Positions 10,276 to 20,719 of a stretch of DNA of 64,000 bases are shown piece by piece. The notes under the pieces are model-generated. The model searched no databases. It was not told the DNA's origin and was given only the letters and a program-made list of their open reading frames with translations. The position numbers and the translations under genes were made by a program. The stretch spans positions 37,825,001 through 37,889,000 of the forward strand of contig OX419755.1 in NCBI GenBank assembly GCA_948567375.1, written 5' to 3'. The stretch comes from Lunularia cruciata (Eukaryota > Streptophyta > Marchantiopsida > Lunulariales > Lunulariaceae). The stretch's first letter is position 1. Each line of letters opens with the position of its first letter.

Positions 10276-11407
10276 ATGGATCCACAATTGCAAGAGCTGG
10301 TGCAAGGAATGCAAGGGATGTTGAATGAATTTTGAGAGATTAAGATGACCATGGAGACATTACAAAGTCAAGTGCATATCCTCAAGAACAATCAAGCAAT
10401 GCAAGAAGAAGAGACGTCTCAAAACCCAGTACTTGTGACTAAAGTTCTTGGAGAGGCACTTATGCCTACGAACCCTATCAACGATGAGGTCACATTGCTA
10501 CTCCGGATGAAGAAGACCTGCAACATCAAGCCTTACAAAAGGCAGCGTATGATGGGAGTAGTGGAAAATTAGATCTCGAGAATGAATCGATAGTTTCAAT
10601 TTTTCTCAACAAAGATCACGGAGCGTGTTGCATGTGGATACTTGACCGATAAAGCTCTCACATGGTATGATGCTTGGGAACGATCCATGTTAGCATAAAG
10701 AAGGGAGGTCACATGGACAACTATGGAAGAAGGATTGTTGAAGAATTTCCAATTGGTGGATTCCGTGCAGATGGCCCAAACCCGACTATGGGGATTGAGA
10801 CAGAAGAACAACATACGAGAGTATGTGGAGACATTTTTGGATCTACAAGTCACAATAACCAACATGAGTCCAATAGAGGCTCTCGATAATTTCAAACAAG
10901 GGTTGAAGGAGCGGATTTGCCAAGAAGTCATGGTGCAAAATCCTCACACGGTGTTTGAAGTCATTGCTTATGCATAGAGCAAAGCAAGGGCATTGGGTGG
11001 AGGTGAAGGAGTAGTTCCACCTCAACATTATTGGGCAGAAATGCCACACATAAGTGGACCAATACCAATGGAATTAGGCAACCTTTGATTTCGAGATCGA
11101 CGAGCACAACCGCTTCAAGGGGAGCATGGATGGGGTAGAAGAATAAAGAGATAGAGTCCCACAAGGAGAAGGAACTCAAGGAGAATAATGCCATTGCTAC
11201 AATTGTGGCTATATTGGGCACATATCTACCAACTATCGCACTCATTTCCCTAAAGATCCTTGGCCTTTGTACAAGCGATCTTTGAACAACATAGAGATGC
11301 ACATTAAAGAAGAGGAGGTGGAAATCACTTTGGGATCAAAGATCGCCAATAAATATACCTTGCAGCCTTACTGGCTCAATAAGGAAGTAGAGAAGCAAGG
11401 GAAGTAA
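10276..11407 (+). pseudogene. A1 gag (capsid and nucleocapsid), broken
   Basis: Begins MDPQLQELVQGMQGMLNEF at 10276, then a stop. Later blocks include KKTCNIKPYKRQRMMGVVEN, LTWYDAWERS equivalents, and NMSPIEALDNFKQGLKERI, the conserved chromovirus gag core. A CCHC knuckle near 11195-11240 reads C-YN-C-GYIG-H-ISTN-Y, so the last Cys is mutated. Several stops (for example after LNEF and VEN) and frame changes disable it. Gag would form the cytoplasmic particle that packages element RNA. A2 carries the better copy. Confidence 0.85.
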
Positions 11408-11444
11408 GAAGACTAACGTGCAAAGATCCCGAAAGGCAACCTCA

Positions 11445-12040
11445 CAATTGATTGTCGTGAATGGAGTCCTAGAAGGCAATCAAGTGAGAGTATTGATAAT
11501 CCGGGAGCAATATAGAATTTCTTGTCTCACTCTGTTGCAATAAGATTGGGAATGGATCTAAAGAGAGATGTGAGTGAAGAAGTAGAGTTACCTAACGGGC
11601 AAATAGAGAGGATTGAATCATTACCTAAATGGGTAACACTCTCTGTAGGAGAATATCAAGAAGCAATTGAGTGGTGAGTGATACAATTAGCTCGTTATGA
11701 TGCAGTCTTAGGCATGCCATGGATGGAGCATTACAACCCTATGGTAGATTAGAGGAAGAAAGTAGTGAGAACCTACCAATGGTCAATCATTGGGGTTAAA
11801 GAAAAATCACACAAGTAGGAATTGCCTCTATATGTCATAGGGACGGCAATGGTCTATAAGACCGATGGATGTTTCATGGGTCTAATAAGAGAAGTCCAAA
11901 GTGCACAACTCGATGGACAAATTCATGAGAAATTGAAGGATGTGGTAGATGAGTTTCAAGATGTCTTTCTTGATGATCTACTTCAAGGTTACCACCAAAA
12001 AGGAGAGTAGATCTTAAAATTGAGACACTCTTGGGGAAGA
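11445..12040 (+). pseudogene. A1 aspartic protease, frameshifted at the active site
   Basis: Starts IVVNGVLEGNQVRVLI and loses one base within the active-site codons, where A2 reads IDPGA. After the shift, matching blocks resume: RLGMDL, LPNGQ, YDAVLGMPWMEHYN, then ELPLYVIGTAMVYKTDGC and the linker VVDEFQDVFLDDL leading into RT. The protease would cut Gag-Pol. The frameshift and stops (for example at the D-W-R position) inactivate it. Confidence 0.8.
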
Positions 12041-12950
12041 CACTTCCTTGTAAGGCCCCATATTGCCTATCACCTCATGAGTTGGAGAAGTGTAAGACTC
12101 AAATTGAGGAGATGTTGTAGAAAGAGTTCATCCAACCTAGCGTATCACCATATGGGGCTCTTGTCTTGTTTGTGAAGAAGAAAGATGGTGCAATGCACAT
12201 GTGCATAGACTATCGGGGTCTCAATCAACAAACAGTGAAGAACAAATGCCTCTTACCTCGCATGGATGACTTGTTTGATCAACTCTATGGAGCAAGATAC
12301 TTCACCAAACTGGACTTGTAGAGCGGTTACAATTCAAAATTATAGAGGAGGATGTGTACAATATTGCCTTTCAAACCAAGTATGGCCACATTGAGTATCT
12401 TGTGATGCCTTTTGGCCTCACCAATGCACCTACCACTTTCATGAGTCTAATGAATGATATATTTCATCCATACTTAGATAAGTCTGTTATTGTCTTCTTG
12501 AACGATATCTTAGTATATAGTAGCACAATGACAAAACACAAACAACATCTACAAGAGGTCCTCCAGATTCTAAGACATAATTGATTGTATGCAAAAATCT
12601 CAAAGTGTGAGTTTGGCAAGTTTGAAGTAGACTACTTGGGGCATAGATTAAGTACAAAGGGCATTCAAGTATTGATAGATAAAATAAAGATCATTCAAAA
12701 ATGGAGTGCCCCAAAAGATCAAACTCAACTCAAGAGCTTCTTGGGATTGACAGGAATCTATCATAGATTTGTCAAGGACTTCTCTAAGGTTGCACAGCCT
12801 TTAAAGGCACAACTTGGCAAGGAGAAGAAGGGGACATGGGGAACCACACAAGAGTTAGCCTTTCAAGAATTGAAAGCCGCCTTGCTACATGCACAAATCT
12901 TGAAGTGGTATGACCTAAAATGTCCAATCAAGTTGGCTATAGATACATAA
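12041..12950 (+). pseudogene. A1 reverse transcriptase, broken
   Basis: Order of motifs: [19 protein letters not shown], then [17 protein letters not shown] with [14 protein letters not shown] (stop) [23 protein letters not shown], then VIVFLNDILVYSS at about 12485-12525. The catalytic FLDD of A2 is FLND here, so one metal-binding Asp is lost. [20 protein letters not shown] marks the thumb. Stops occur at EEML, LDL and elsewhere. Confidence 0.9.
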
Positions 12951-13330
12951 GGCGTAGCAATAGGAGCAATCCTACAACAAGAGTTGCATGACGAATGGCA
13001 TCCAATTGCATATTTCTCTCAAAAGTTGTTATTGGCAGAGTGCAACTACCACACCATAGAATGAGAAGAGTTGGCCATCATTTTGGCAACCAAGCATTGG
13101 AAGCACTATCTAGGCGAGAAGACATCTGTAGTAGAGATAGACCACAAACCTCTAGTCTACCTCAAGACACAAAATAATCTATCTCGTTGCCAGATTCAAT
13201 GGGCAGAGTGGTGACAATGCTTCAACATGACAATCACCTATGTGGAAGGTAAGAAGCAACTTGCAGATGCATTCACCCGCATACCAATGGCAAACAACTT
13301 GGTGGCAAAGGTTAAGATTAACCCTGAATT
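12850..13330 (+). pseudogene. A1 RNase H, broken
   Basis: Contains LAFQELKAALLHAQILKWYD, a degraded TDAS (IDT then stop), GVAIGAILQQELHDEWHPIAY, ATKHWKHYLG, the IDHKPLVYLKT motif (TDHKPL in A2), and MTITYVEGKKQLADAFTRIP. It would remove the RNA strand during cDNA synthesis. Stops replace several codons. Confidence 0.85.
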
Positions 13331-13439
13331 TTGTTCAAAGATTCTGGCTACTACAAAAACTGATCCACAAATTGTAGAAGCGCAATCATCCAAAGGTGTC
13401 ACAACACCCAAGGACTCACCTTTCATGATAGTAGATTAT

Positions 13440-14285
13440 GGATCCCAAATGTCCCAGAATTATGTATCGCCATTCTAGCAAAATATCATGATTCGGCCAT
13501 TGTTGGTCATGTCGGAGTGGACAAGACCTTGGATGTAGTCCAATGCCATTACTATTTGCCCAAGATGAGCAACAATATGATGGACTACATGCACAGCTGC
13601 CTACTTTGTCAAAAAAACAAAGCTTCTAATCAAGCTCCTATATGGCTCCTTCAACCTCTCCCCACTCCTACCCAATGTTGTGAACAAGTGAGTATGGATC
13701 TCGTCTATGAATTACCCAAGACCACCTCAGGGTTTGACTCCATCATGGTCTTTGTGGACCGGATCAAAAAAATGATTCATGTATGCCTTACCACCAAGGA
13801 TATGACCGCTCCATAACTAGCTCAATGATACTTAGATGTAGTCTTCTCTCACCACGGCTTGGCTAGAGTACTTATCACTGATAGAGGCACTCAATTCACC
13901 AGTTTGTTTTGGCAAACACTCTTTGGTTTCTTGAAAACCAAGTTGGCCATGTCCACAGCTTACCACCCACAAACAAATGGACAAACAAAGCGGGCTAATT
14001 GCATGATTGAAGACATGTTACATGGCTTCACCTTAAAAGAGCAAGAGAGGTGGTACACCCTACTCCCATTGGTAGAATTTGCTTACAACAATTTAGTGAA
14101 TGCATCCACCCAAGTCACTCTATTCTTCCTCATGTATGGTAAGTATCCCTTCACACCTTCTAGCTTGATGAAGATCCGTCTAGTGGCTACCAAGGTTGAT
14201 GTAGTCAACATATTTGTTTCTAGAATCCAAGAAGGTGTGGAGAGCGTCAAGCACAAATTATAGATTGCGCAAAATCAACAAAATT
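13440..14285 (+). pseudogene. A1 integrase, broken
   Basis: Zinc-binding part: HVGVDKTLD...HYYLPKMSNNMMDYMHSC and LLCQKNKASN (HHCC). Core: VSMDLVYELPKTTSGFDS (first Asp), VLITDRGTQFTS (second Asp), YHPQTNGQTKRANCMIEDML, where the catalytic Glu of A2 (QMERAN) is Lys. Stops lie near MTAP and KHKL. The enzyme would insert cDNA and make the 5-bp duplications seen here. Confidence 0.88.
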
Positions 14286-14289
14286 AGTA

Positions 14290-14690
14290 TGTTGATGCAT
14301 ACCATAAGCACATGGAGTTCAATTTTGGGGATCAAGTGTGGCTATCGACAACCAACCTCACATTAGTTGGACCTTGTAAGCTCAGACCTTGTTTTATTGG
14401 GCCTTTCTCGATTCTTTGTCAAGTTGGCATTGTGGCCTATCACCTTGAGCTACCACCACACATGAAGATCCATCTAGTGTTCCATGTTTCCCTACTACGC
14501 AGATATGCTCCCCAATCAGGCCAATGTTATTCCACACAAGACATTTGACCTTGTCCGACACTCATTGATGGCACAGAGGACTATGAAGTGGAGTGTATTC
14601 TCCAAAAATGCATACATGGTATTCGTCATCCACGTGTGGACTATCTAGTATAGAGGAAAGGTTAGTCCCTCTATGAAGCAACCTAGGAGC
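14290..14690 (+). pseudogene. A1 integrase C-terminus with GPF motif and chromodomain, broken
   Basis: MEFNFGDQVWLSTTNL...CFIGPFSILCQVG is the GPY/F module. VFHVSLLRRYAP links to a chromodomain: DYEVECILQKCIHGIRH, VDYLV, SLYEAT, where the following Trp codon is TAG. The chromodomain, which in chromoviruses steers insertion to marked chromatin, defines the clade. The same Trp-to-stop change appears in A2. Confidence 0.8.
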
Positions 14691-14769
14691 CCTCCGCCAA
14701 TTTGACACTTGCACCGGTGTTGGTGCAAGCATTTGAGCAACAACTACACAAACGAGGACGTTGCGTCTT

Positions 14770-14784
14770 AAAAGGAGGGAGGTC
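14770..14784 (+). other. Polypurine tract of A1
   Basis: AAAAGGAGGGAGGTC lies directly before the 3' LTR. The equivalent in A2 is at 58578-58592 on the minus strand. It primes plus-strand DNA synthesis. Confidence 0.85.
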
Positions 14785-15523
14785 TATAATACCAAGAGCT
14801 AGCCATATGATCTAGATGTGAAATTTGGTTTGGTAACATCTAGAATGATGTTATATCTGATGGTGAAAATAGATCAGATAGAAGGATCACCAAAAGAGTA
14901 CTTCTACTAATAGGGTAGAAACCAAAATAGACTTGAAAACCTTAGAACCAATAGCTAGACATATGATTTAAAGGTGAGAATTGTTTTGATAACATCTAGA
15001 AGGATGTTACACATGATGGACTAAACAGATTAGAAAGAGGTATCACCAAAAATGGACTTCTACTAATAGAGTAGGAACCAAAATATGCCTGAAATCTTTG
15101 AAGGCAATTTAGAGGCCTAAATTGATGAATTAGGACTCAAAAATGTGTATATTCCCCCCCCCCCAACAAAGGAAATGTTGGCCTTCCCTCCCCCTACTTT
15201 GTCTTGTCGAGAGCTTTCCAATGGTACTTTACCCATGTGATTCTGAGATTCCTATAGGAAGATTCCCTAAAAGATTTCCTTTGGTCAAAGCTTGTTTGAC
15301 CAACCAAATAGGACCTAGACCGACATATCACCCATCCAAGTAAGTAATCCAAGGGTGGAGCTTGCTGACATGTCACCTATCTATGTGCCTAATCCTATGG
15401 TGGAGCTTCCTTGGAAGAGATCCTCTTTGTCTATATAATAAAGAGAAGGTGCTCCTTTGGGGCATCAAATGATTGAGTGTAAAATCTATGTTTTCTCTCT
15501 TCTCTTGTCCGTGGAGTATTACA
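14785..15523 (+). repeat. A1 3' LTR
   Basis: 739 bp, starting TATAATACC and ending GTATTACA. It is collinear with 8935-9671 and contains the same 156-bp internal duplication. Differences are mainly transitions, including loss of the G-box. Confidence 0.95.
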
Positions 15524-15988
15524 CTATGCCCTGCACGTCCACTCTAGCATAACAAAGACACCATCAAGGGAGTAAGAGGAATAGGAACCATGCTAACTCA
15601 TCCAAGGGATCACGTGCCAAACGATCAAGTGGTAGGCAAAAATCCTATCTAGCCTCAGCATGGAGTGTGCAAGGTAGGCTATGGAAATAGATGTAGACAT
15701 GAAAAACTTCTCAAATAACTCCAAAATGCAACCCACCTGAGAAGCTAACCACTCCCATGACTAGATTAATATCCTTGGAACGGTCAACAAAGAGATAGAA
15801 GAAGCGTGCATAATCTCAAGTGTCATTGTTGTCGATGTGGTGGCTCACCTCATGTGGGCTCCCAAGTGGTCCAATCATAGTTCTTTTGCATCCTTCCCAC
15901 ATGGGTCGTTACCCCTTGCATGGTAAAGCATCAGTGACACACCGTTCATGGTGTATCCCGAGCCGCTCTAATGGGGAGGTGTAGCCAT
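15524..15988 (-). pseudogene. LINE ORF, N-terminal part (broken)
   Basis: Reads leftward from a possible ATG at 15988 (MATPPH, then a stop). The frame continues with recognisable segments MLYHARGNDPCGKDAKEL and LDHLGAHMR, each broken by stops, towards the A1 insertion point. The Cys/His spacing hints at a nucleic-acid-binding zinc-finger-like start, but I cannot assign a domain. The coding sequence continues across A1 into 8934 and below. Function is inferred only from continuity with the RT downstream. Confidence 0.45.
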
Positions 15989-17789
15989 GGTTAACACAAG
16001 AATAATGATAATAACACATGATGTGCTCTTCCATATCTCCCCATACTTGCAAAACCACAACCCCTCACATCCCAACCCACATAAGAAAATACAATCTCTC
16101 CAAACCTTAAAATCTACAAACTCTCATAACTTTCAAATTCCATCTCCAAAATTTTCAAACTAAGTTCTCATGGAACCTAATCATGAAAACCAGGAGATTA
16201 GAAATGAAAATTCATGACCCATCATTTTCAATGTGTAAAAATCACTCTAAACCCTAAAAAACCTAACAATTCTCATAACTTTTTACTCAATTCTCCATAG
16301 TCTTAAATCTAGGTACCAATGGAACCAAAATTGAACAATGAATAGAATTGACTATGGACCAAAATTGAACAATGAATATACTAGTTGAATATTCAATCAG
16401 AGTGCTATATGCTAGAGAGCCTTCATAACATATGGATCTTTCCTCTCACATCTCTTCCTCTCCTCTCCCATCTCCACACTCTCTCGAAGCTCAACAAACA
16501 ACAAAGTTAGTGATACTATTGCATTTCTAAAAAGAACTTAGTATATAGATTTATTTATATATTCCTCTCTTTTTATCATTCCATAATTTTGTCTCTAAAG
16601 AGCTTACTTAAAATTAAAGATAGATTAAATTATAATCAATAATGCTTGTGATTTGATTCAGTAATAAAATCTAAACAAATAATTTTGTATTTTGTTATAA
16701 ATTTGCAGTTCATTTATAGTCTAAATTTCCTTGAAGTGAAAATTTTTGGGAGTAATACAAAAACATAATTGCACAATGCCAAAAAAAATTCATACTTTTC
16801 TATAAAAAGAAAAAAAATTTATGCATAGAGGTTAAACATGCACATTGGGCATATTTTGAATTCTTTTTCTATTTTTGCCTATTTTGAACTAGATGGAACA
16901 TAGTTTCTTACAAAAATTGTGTGTACCTATACTACTCAAAATCAACTAAATTCCACAAAGATAAAAATATACAAATAGTACTCAAAAGACATGTATGGAG
17001 TATTTGTTCCACATGTCCTTGTGTAAAAATAAGCACTAAATAATACACACTTTAGTTGCTACAAAAATATTTTATTGAAAATTATTTACTCTACAAAGAT
17101 TTTCTAGTTCAGATTGGGATTGTTAACTAAATGTAGTGTTGTTTAAAGTAAGCATTGATTGTGTTTACTTCATCAAGATATCTTCATGAATCTTAGGTTT
17201 CTCTTAATAACTAGATTCATGTTTCTTTATGTGTATGACTATTGAATGATGTTGCAAAGAGTGAGCATGAGGAAGGCTTTAGAATTATCCAAATGTACTA
17301 GAATTTGGAAAAAAGAGAGTAAAATTGTGGTTGATATAATCATAGGTATTACTAGTTACTAGAAAGTTGAATTTAATTTAACTTTCTTGAAAACTCAATT
17401 CTCAAATAATGTGAAAATGTAAGCAAAAACATTATATTATTGGTTTTCTTATAAGGTTATATATTTAAAGGTAAAAGATAAGGAAAAGCTAGTCAATCTA
17501 ATAAGTAAATATACAATTTCAAATTGCTTTTTTGGGATTTAAGGGTGACTTGGCAATTATTGCAAATGTCTTGATATTTGAATGTACAAGCTAGTTAGAA
17601 TCCTTGAGTAATCATCTCAACAATCATAATTGTAGTAATAGTGACTATGGACTACTAAGTGATAGTCATCCAATCCATTAGGGTTGTTGATTTAATCATT
17701 GGAGTAATTGTTTATATAATCAATTCTATTAGTTGGATTCCCTGGCCTCTCCAAGGATGGGCATATTTGGAATCTTTATGCTAGAATAG
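15989..17789. other. AT-rich noncoding DNA
   Basis: No domain is visible on either strand. A short direct repeat, CCAAAATTGAACAATGAATA, occurs near 16324 and 16361. The rest looks like decayed repeat sequence of unknown origin. Confidence 0.5.
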
Positions 17790-19115
17790 GTTTAGCTTTA
17801 TAAGTGTAATTAGTGCCATTGGCAAAGTATATATAATTAGTGAGAAGAGATATTAAATGAAAAAATTTGGTGGTATTTCCAAGCATGGTGTGATCAATGA
17901 TACATTTGAGTGTTAGATTTGTCACTTGATTTGTTGGGTAGTTGAAAGTTGATGTGATTGTGTGTAAAAGTGCTACTATATTTTCCAAATACTCGATGCT
18001 ATTGATAGAGTATATATAGTCTAATTTCCAATTGCACAAAAAAATAGGAGGGGAAATTGAGTACAAAAAATTGATGATATCTTTAGACTTGGGTGTGATT
18101 GTTAGTACATATGATCTAAAATTTGGTAGTATCTCTAGTATGATTTTTTATTACACAAGAGAAGTAAGAGTAGAGATTGAGGACAAAGATTTGGTAGAGT
18201 TTCCATGCTTGGGTGTGATAAATGGTACCTTTGATCCAAATATTTGGTGATATCTCCAAGCTTATGTGTGATCAATGATACTTTCAATTATTAGATTTGT
18301 TCCTTGATTTTGATAGATATTTTATAGTTGATATGATTGTGTTTGGAAGTACTGAAAAATATTCTTGATACTCAATACCATTGACAAAGTATATATGATG
18401 TGGAAGAGTATATATGATTTGATTTTGATTACACAAAAGAAGTAAGAGGGGAAATTGAGTGTAGAAATTTGGTGGTATCTTTAAGCTTAGGTGTGATTTA
18501 TGGTACTTTGATCCAAAAATTTGGTGGTATCTCTAGGCTTGGGTATGATTGATGGTACTTTTGATCTAAAATTTAATGGTACTCCAAGCTTGGGTGTCAT
18601 CCATAGTACCTCTGGTGATTGGATTTGTTGCTTGATTTTGATGGATAGTTGATAATTCATTTAGAATGATTGTATGCAAAAGCATTACCAAATCTTCTTT
18701 ATATTGAGTACCATTGGTAGAGTATATACAATATGGTAGAGTATATATACTTTGATTTTTCATTACAAAAAAGAAACAAGAGATGAAATTGACCCAGAAA
18801 ATTTGATTGTATCTCCAAGCTTGGATGTGATGATGGTATCTTTATCATTGGATTTGTTGCTTTGATTTTCTTAGATAGTCAATAATTGACATAATTTTTT
18901 GCAAAATCTTTGCCAAATTTCCTGAACTTAGTGTCATTGATAGAGTATATAAAATTTGGCAGAGTATATATGGTCTGGTTTTTTATTACAAAAAAGAAGT
19001 GAGAGAGAGGAAATCAAGTGCAGAAATTTGGTGGTATCTCCAAGCTTGATTCTACCCTCAATCATTAGAACTGTTTCTTGATTTGGTAGATAATTAACAC
19101 TTGAGGTGTGTGTAT
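17790..19115 (+). repeat. Diverged tandem array, about five irregular units
   Basis: Modules recur in the same order. One is a 'TTTGGTGGTATCTCCAAGC TTGGGTGTGAT' type block. A second is ATTGATAGAGTATATATAG-type. A third is TTACACAAAAGAAGTAAGAG followed by GGAAATTGAG. The second module starts near 17818, 18002, 18381, 18711 and 18936, so spacing varies from about 185 to 380 bp. The variants suggest an old satellite-like or duplicated LTR/UTR structure. No coding signal is present. Confidence 0.75.
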
Positions 19116-19356
19116 GGATTCCTTACAAGTGTTACTAGCTAGATAGTTGACAATTGATGCACTATTGGGTTTTGAATGTGTAGGAAAAATAGAAATTGAC
19201 AACTGCCAAGAAGCAATCTAATTCTTAAACTAACTCCTTAGCCAATTGGTAGACTCATATCTATACATGTGTACCTTTAGCTAATAGAAAATTTTGATCT
19301 CATCCTTGGTGATCATAGTAGGGTAGAAGAAGATGGATGTTTGTATTATGTCAAAA

Positions 19357-19450
19357 TAACATATGGTGGCAAAGTTAGTCTTGTTGTTATTGTTTAGAAT
19401 TCTCGTGATTGGATCCAATCCATCAAGACTAACTTTGCCACCATATGTTA
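19357..19450. repeat. Perfect 27-bp inverted repeat with 40-bp loop
   Basis: The left arm, 19357-19383, starts TAACATATGGTGGCAAAG. Its exact reverse complement is at 19424-19450. A related half-copy, AACTTTGCCA, follows near 19488, and the motif TTATTGTTTAGAATTCT occurs in the loop and again near 19512. It could be a MITE-like element or a hairpin-forming transcript. Confidence 0.85.
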
Positions 19451-19589
19451 TATCAAGACAATATTATTGTTGTATATGGCAACATTAACTTTGCCAATTT
19501 TAAACAATAACACTGTGTTATTGTTTAGAATTCTTGTGATTGGATCTCTTCCATTCTATACTTCTTTTTTGTGTGTAAAATATTTATTT

Positions 19590-19690
19590 AGGGCTCCTTG
19601 ATATTATGAGCATTGGTGCTCTAGTGTGTGTGCCATGTTTGTTTGGGTGTCTTGATATTTGGAGCATTGGTGCTCTAAAAATTGAGTTTG
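19590..19690 (+). repeat. Short direct repeats around GAGCATTGGTGCTCTA
   Basis: CTTGATATT and GAGCATTGGTGCTCTA occur near 19598-19625 and again near 19651-19678. The second motif is itself an imperfect palindrome. It looks like a local duplication. Confidence 0.6.
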
Positions 19691-19840
19691 GAGTATTGAC
19701 CGATGAGACTACTTGTTTTTTCCCTATGAGGTAAGAAGTAGACAACCTATAGACCATTAGAGTGCTTGTTATGATGGTTGGTTATAAGTTGCACTTTTCC
19801 TTAGTATAGGTGCCACAATTAGATACAATTAGGTACTTAG

Positions 19841-20090
19841 TATAACAATATGGATTTTAGTGATGAAGTTAGTTAGTGCTAACTAAGTAGCAAATAGGTC
19901 TAATTAGCCTAGACTATTCTAGAAGTATCTAGAAAACTTCTTGGGAAGTTTCCCGGCTAGCTTAGCTTGCACCCCAAGTAGGTAGCTTCTAGAAGGACAT
20001 TTTTAGAAGCTTCTAACTAGCTTAGCTTGCATGCCGAGTAGGCGGCTTCTAGAAGGAAGCTTCTTGAGAAATCTTGGTTAACTTGGCTTG
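19841..20090 (+). repeat. C2 5' LTR, left piece
   Basis: TATAACAATATGG start (family consensus TGTAACAATATGG). Several TTCTAGAAG and AAGCTTC motifs lie in about 62-bp repeated units. Breaks at ...TTGGCTTG where F1 enters. The right piece is 23805-23975. Confidence 0.9.
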
Positions 20091-20203
20091 TGTGGTACAC
20101 ACATTTTTCATTTTGAGTTGGTTTAAGGGTGTTTGAAAGAAGAAGTGTACAGTTGAAGGGGAACTGAGCGCAAAGGATAGAAGAAAGAAGAAGATTCACA
20201 TTT

Positions 20204-20473
20204 TTGTATCAACCCAAAGAAAGTTACCTCGGGTCAGTAAGTGTTAGGATTTGGATCGGATCTGTTAGGGTTCAACCCAAAGTAAGGTTACTTTGCCTTG
20301 GGGTGATCAACCTGATGCAAAGACAACATAACAACTTTCCTTTTGGAGTGGAAATTCAAGATTGTACCACACACAAAATGGCTAAGGCACAAGCAGGAGA
20401 AATCGATAGTGACAGGAGAAGTGCATGCAAAAGGTGTGATTTCTTGGTAGATGAGCATTTGAAGAATGAGTGA
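20204..20473 (+). other. Open frame in the F1 leader
   Basis: An 89-codon frame (MYQPKESYLGSV...DEHLKNE) precedes the main F1 frame. No motif is recognised and no F2 counterpart was found by eye. It may be a chance or upstream ORF. Confidence 0.2.
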
Positions 20474-20719
20474 GAAACATCTTACTATAAAGTCAAGATT
20501 CAAATCAAGAAGGAGAGGAATGACAAGTGATTTTTTATGCCATTGCAAAGTCATCCTCAGGAAGATCAAGGAAGAGGAGTGGTAGTGAGTGAAGTTTTTG
20601 TGAATCCAGCGGGAGTTAGAAGTGTGATGGGGGGTGGGAAGAAGAATGCCAAAATTGCAATGAGGAATCATGAAATTTGTCAATTGGATGTGATAGCTAG
20701 GATCAAAGTCTTGAGTTGA

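Larger units (their letters stand above)
8935..15523 (+). mobile_element. Ty3/gypsy chromovirus A1, full length, inside the LINE
   Basis: The 6,589-bp element has direct LTRs at 8935-9671 and 14785-15523. Its ends are TGTAATAC...GTATTACA (the 3' LTR starts TATAAT). It is flanked by a perfect 5-bp duplication, CTATG, at 8930-8934 and 15524-15528. Downstream of the 5' LTR is a tRNA-Met-type primer site, and upstream of the 3' LTR a polypurine tract. Gene order is small pre-gag ORFs, gag with zinc knuckle, protease, RT, RNase H, integrase, chromodomain, which defines a chromovirus. gag and pol contain many stops and frameshifts. By my hand count the two LTRs differ at about 25 sites, mostly transitions. 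Confidence 0.95.
6154..15988 (-). mobile_element. Degenerate non-LTR retrotransposon (LINE-like), split by chromovirus A1
   Basis: The minus strand carries one long decayed frame running from about 15988 to 6388, followed by a 3' tail to about 6154. The A1 element (8935-15523) interrupts it; removing A1 and one copy of its CTATG duplication rejoins the frame, leaving about 3 kb of coding sequence. Conserved parts, in order, are a Cys/His-containing N-terminus, an N-terminal RT extension, an RT palm with LADD, and a C-terminal domain. No poly(A) tail is clear; the tail end is T-rich on the coding strand. The 3' tail is shared with the small fragments at 2110, 2646 and 5645. Confidence 0.7.
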
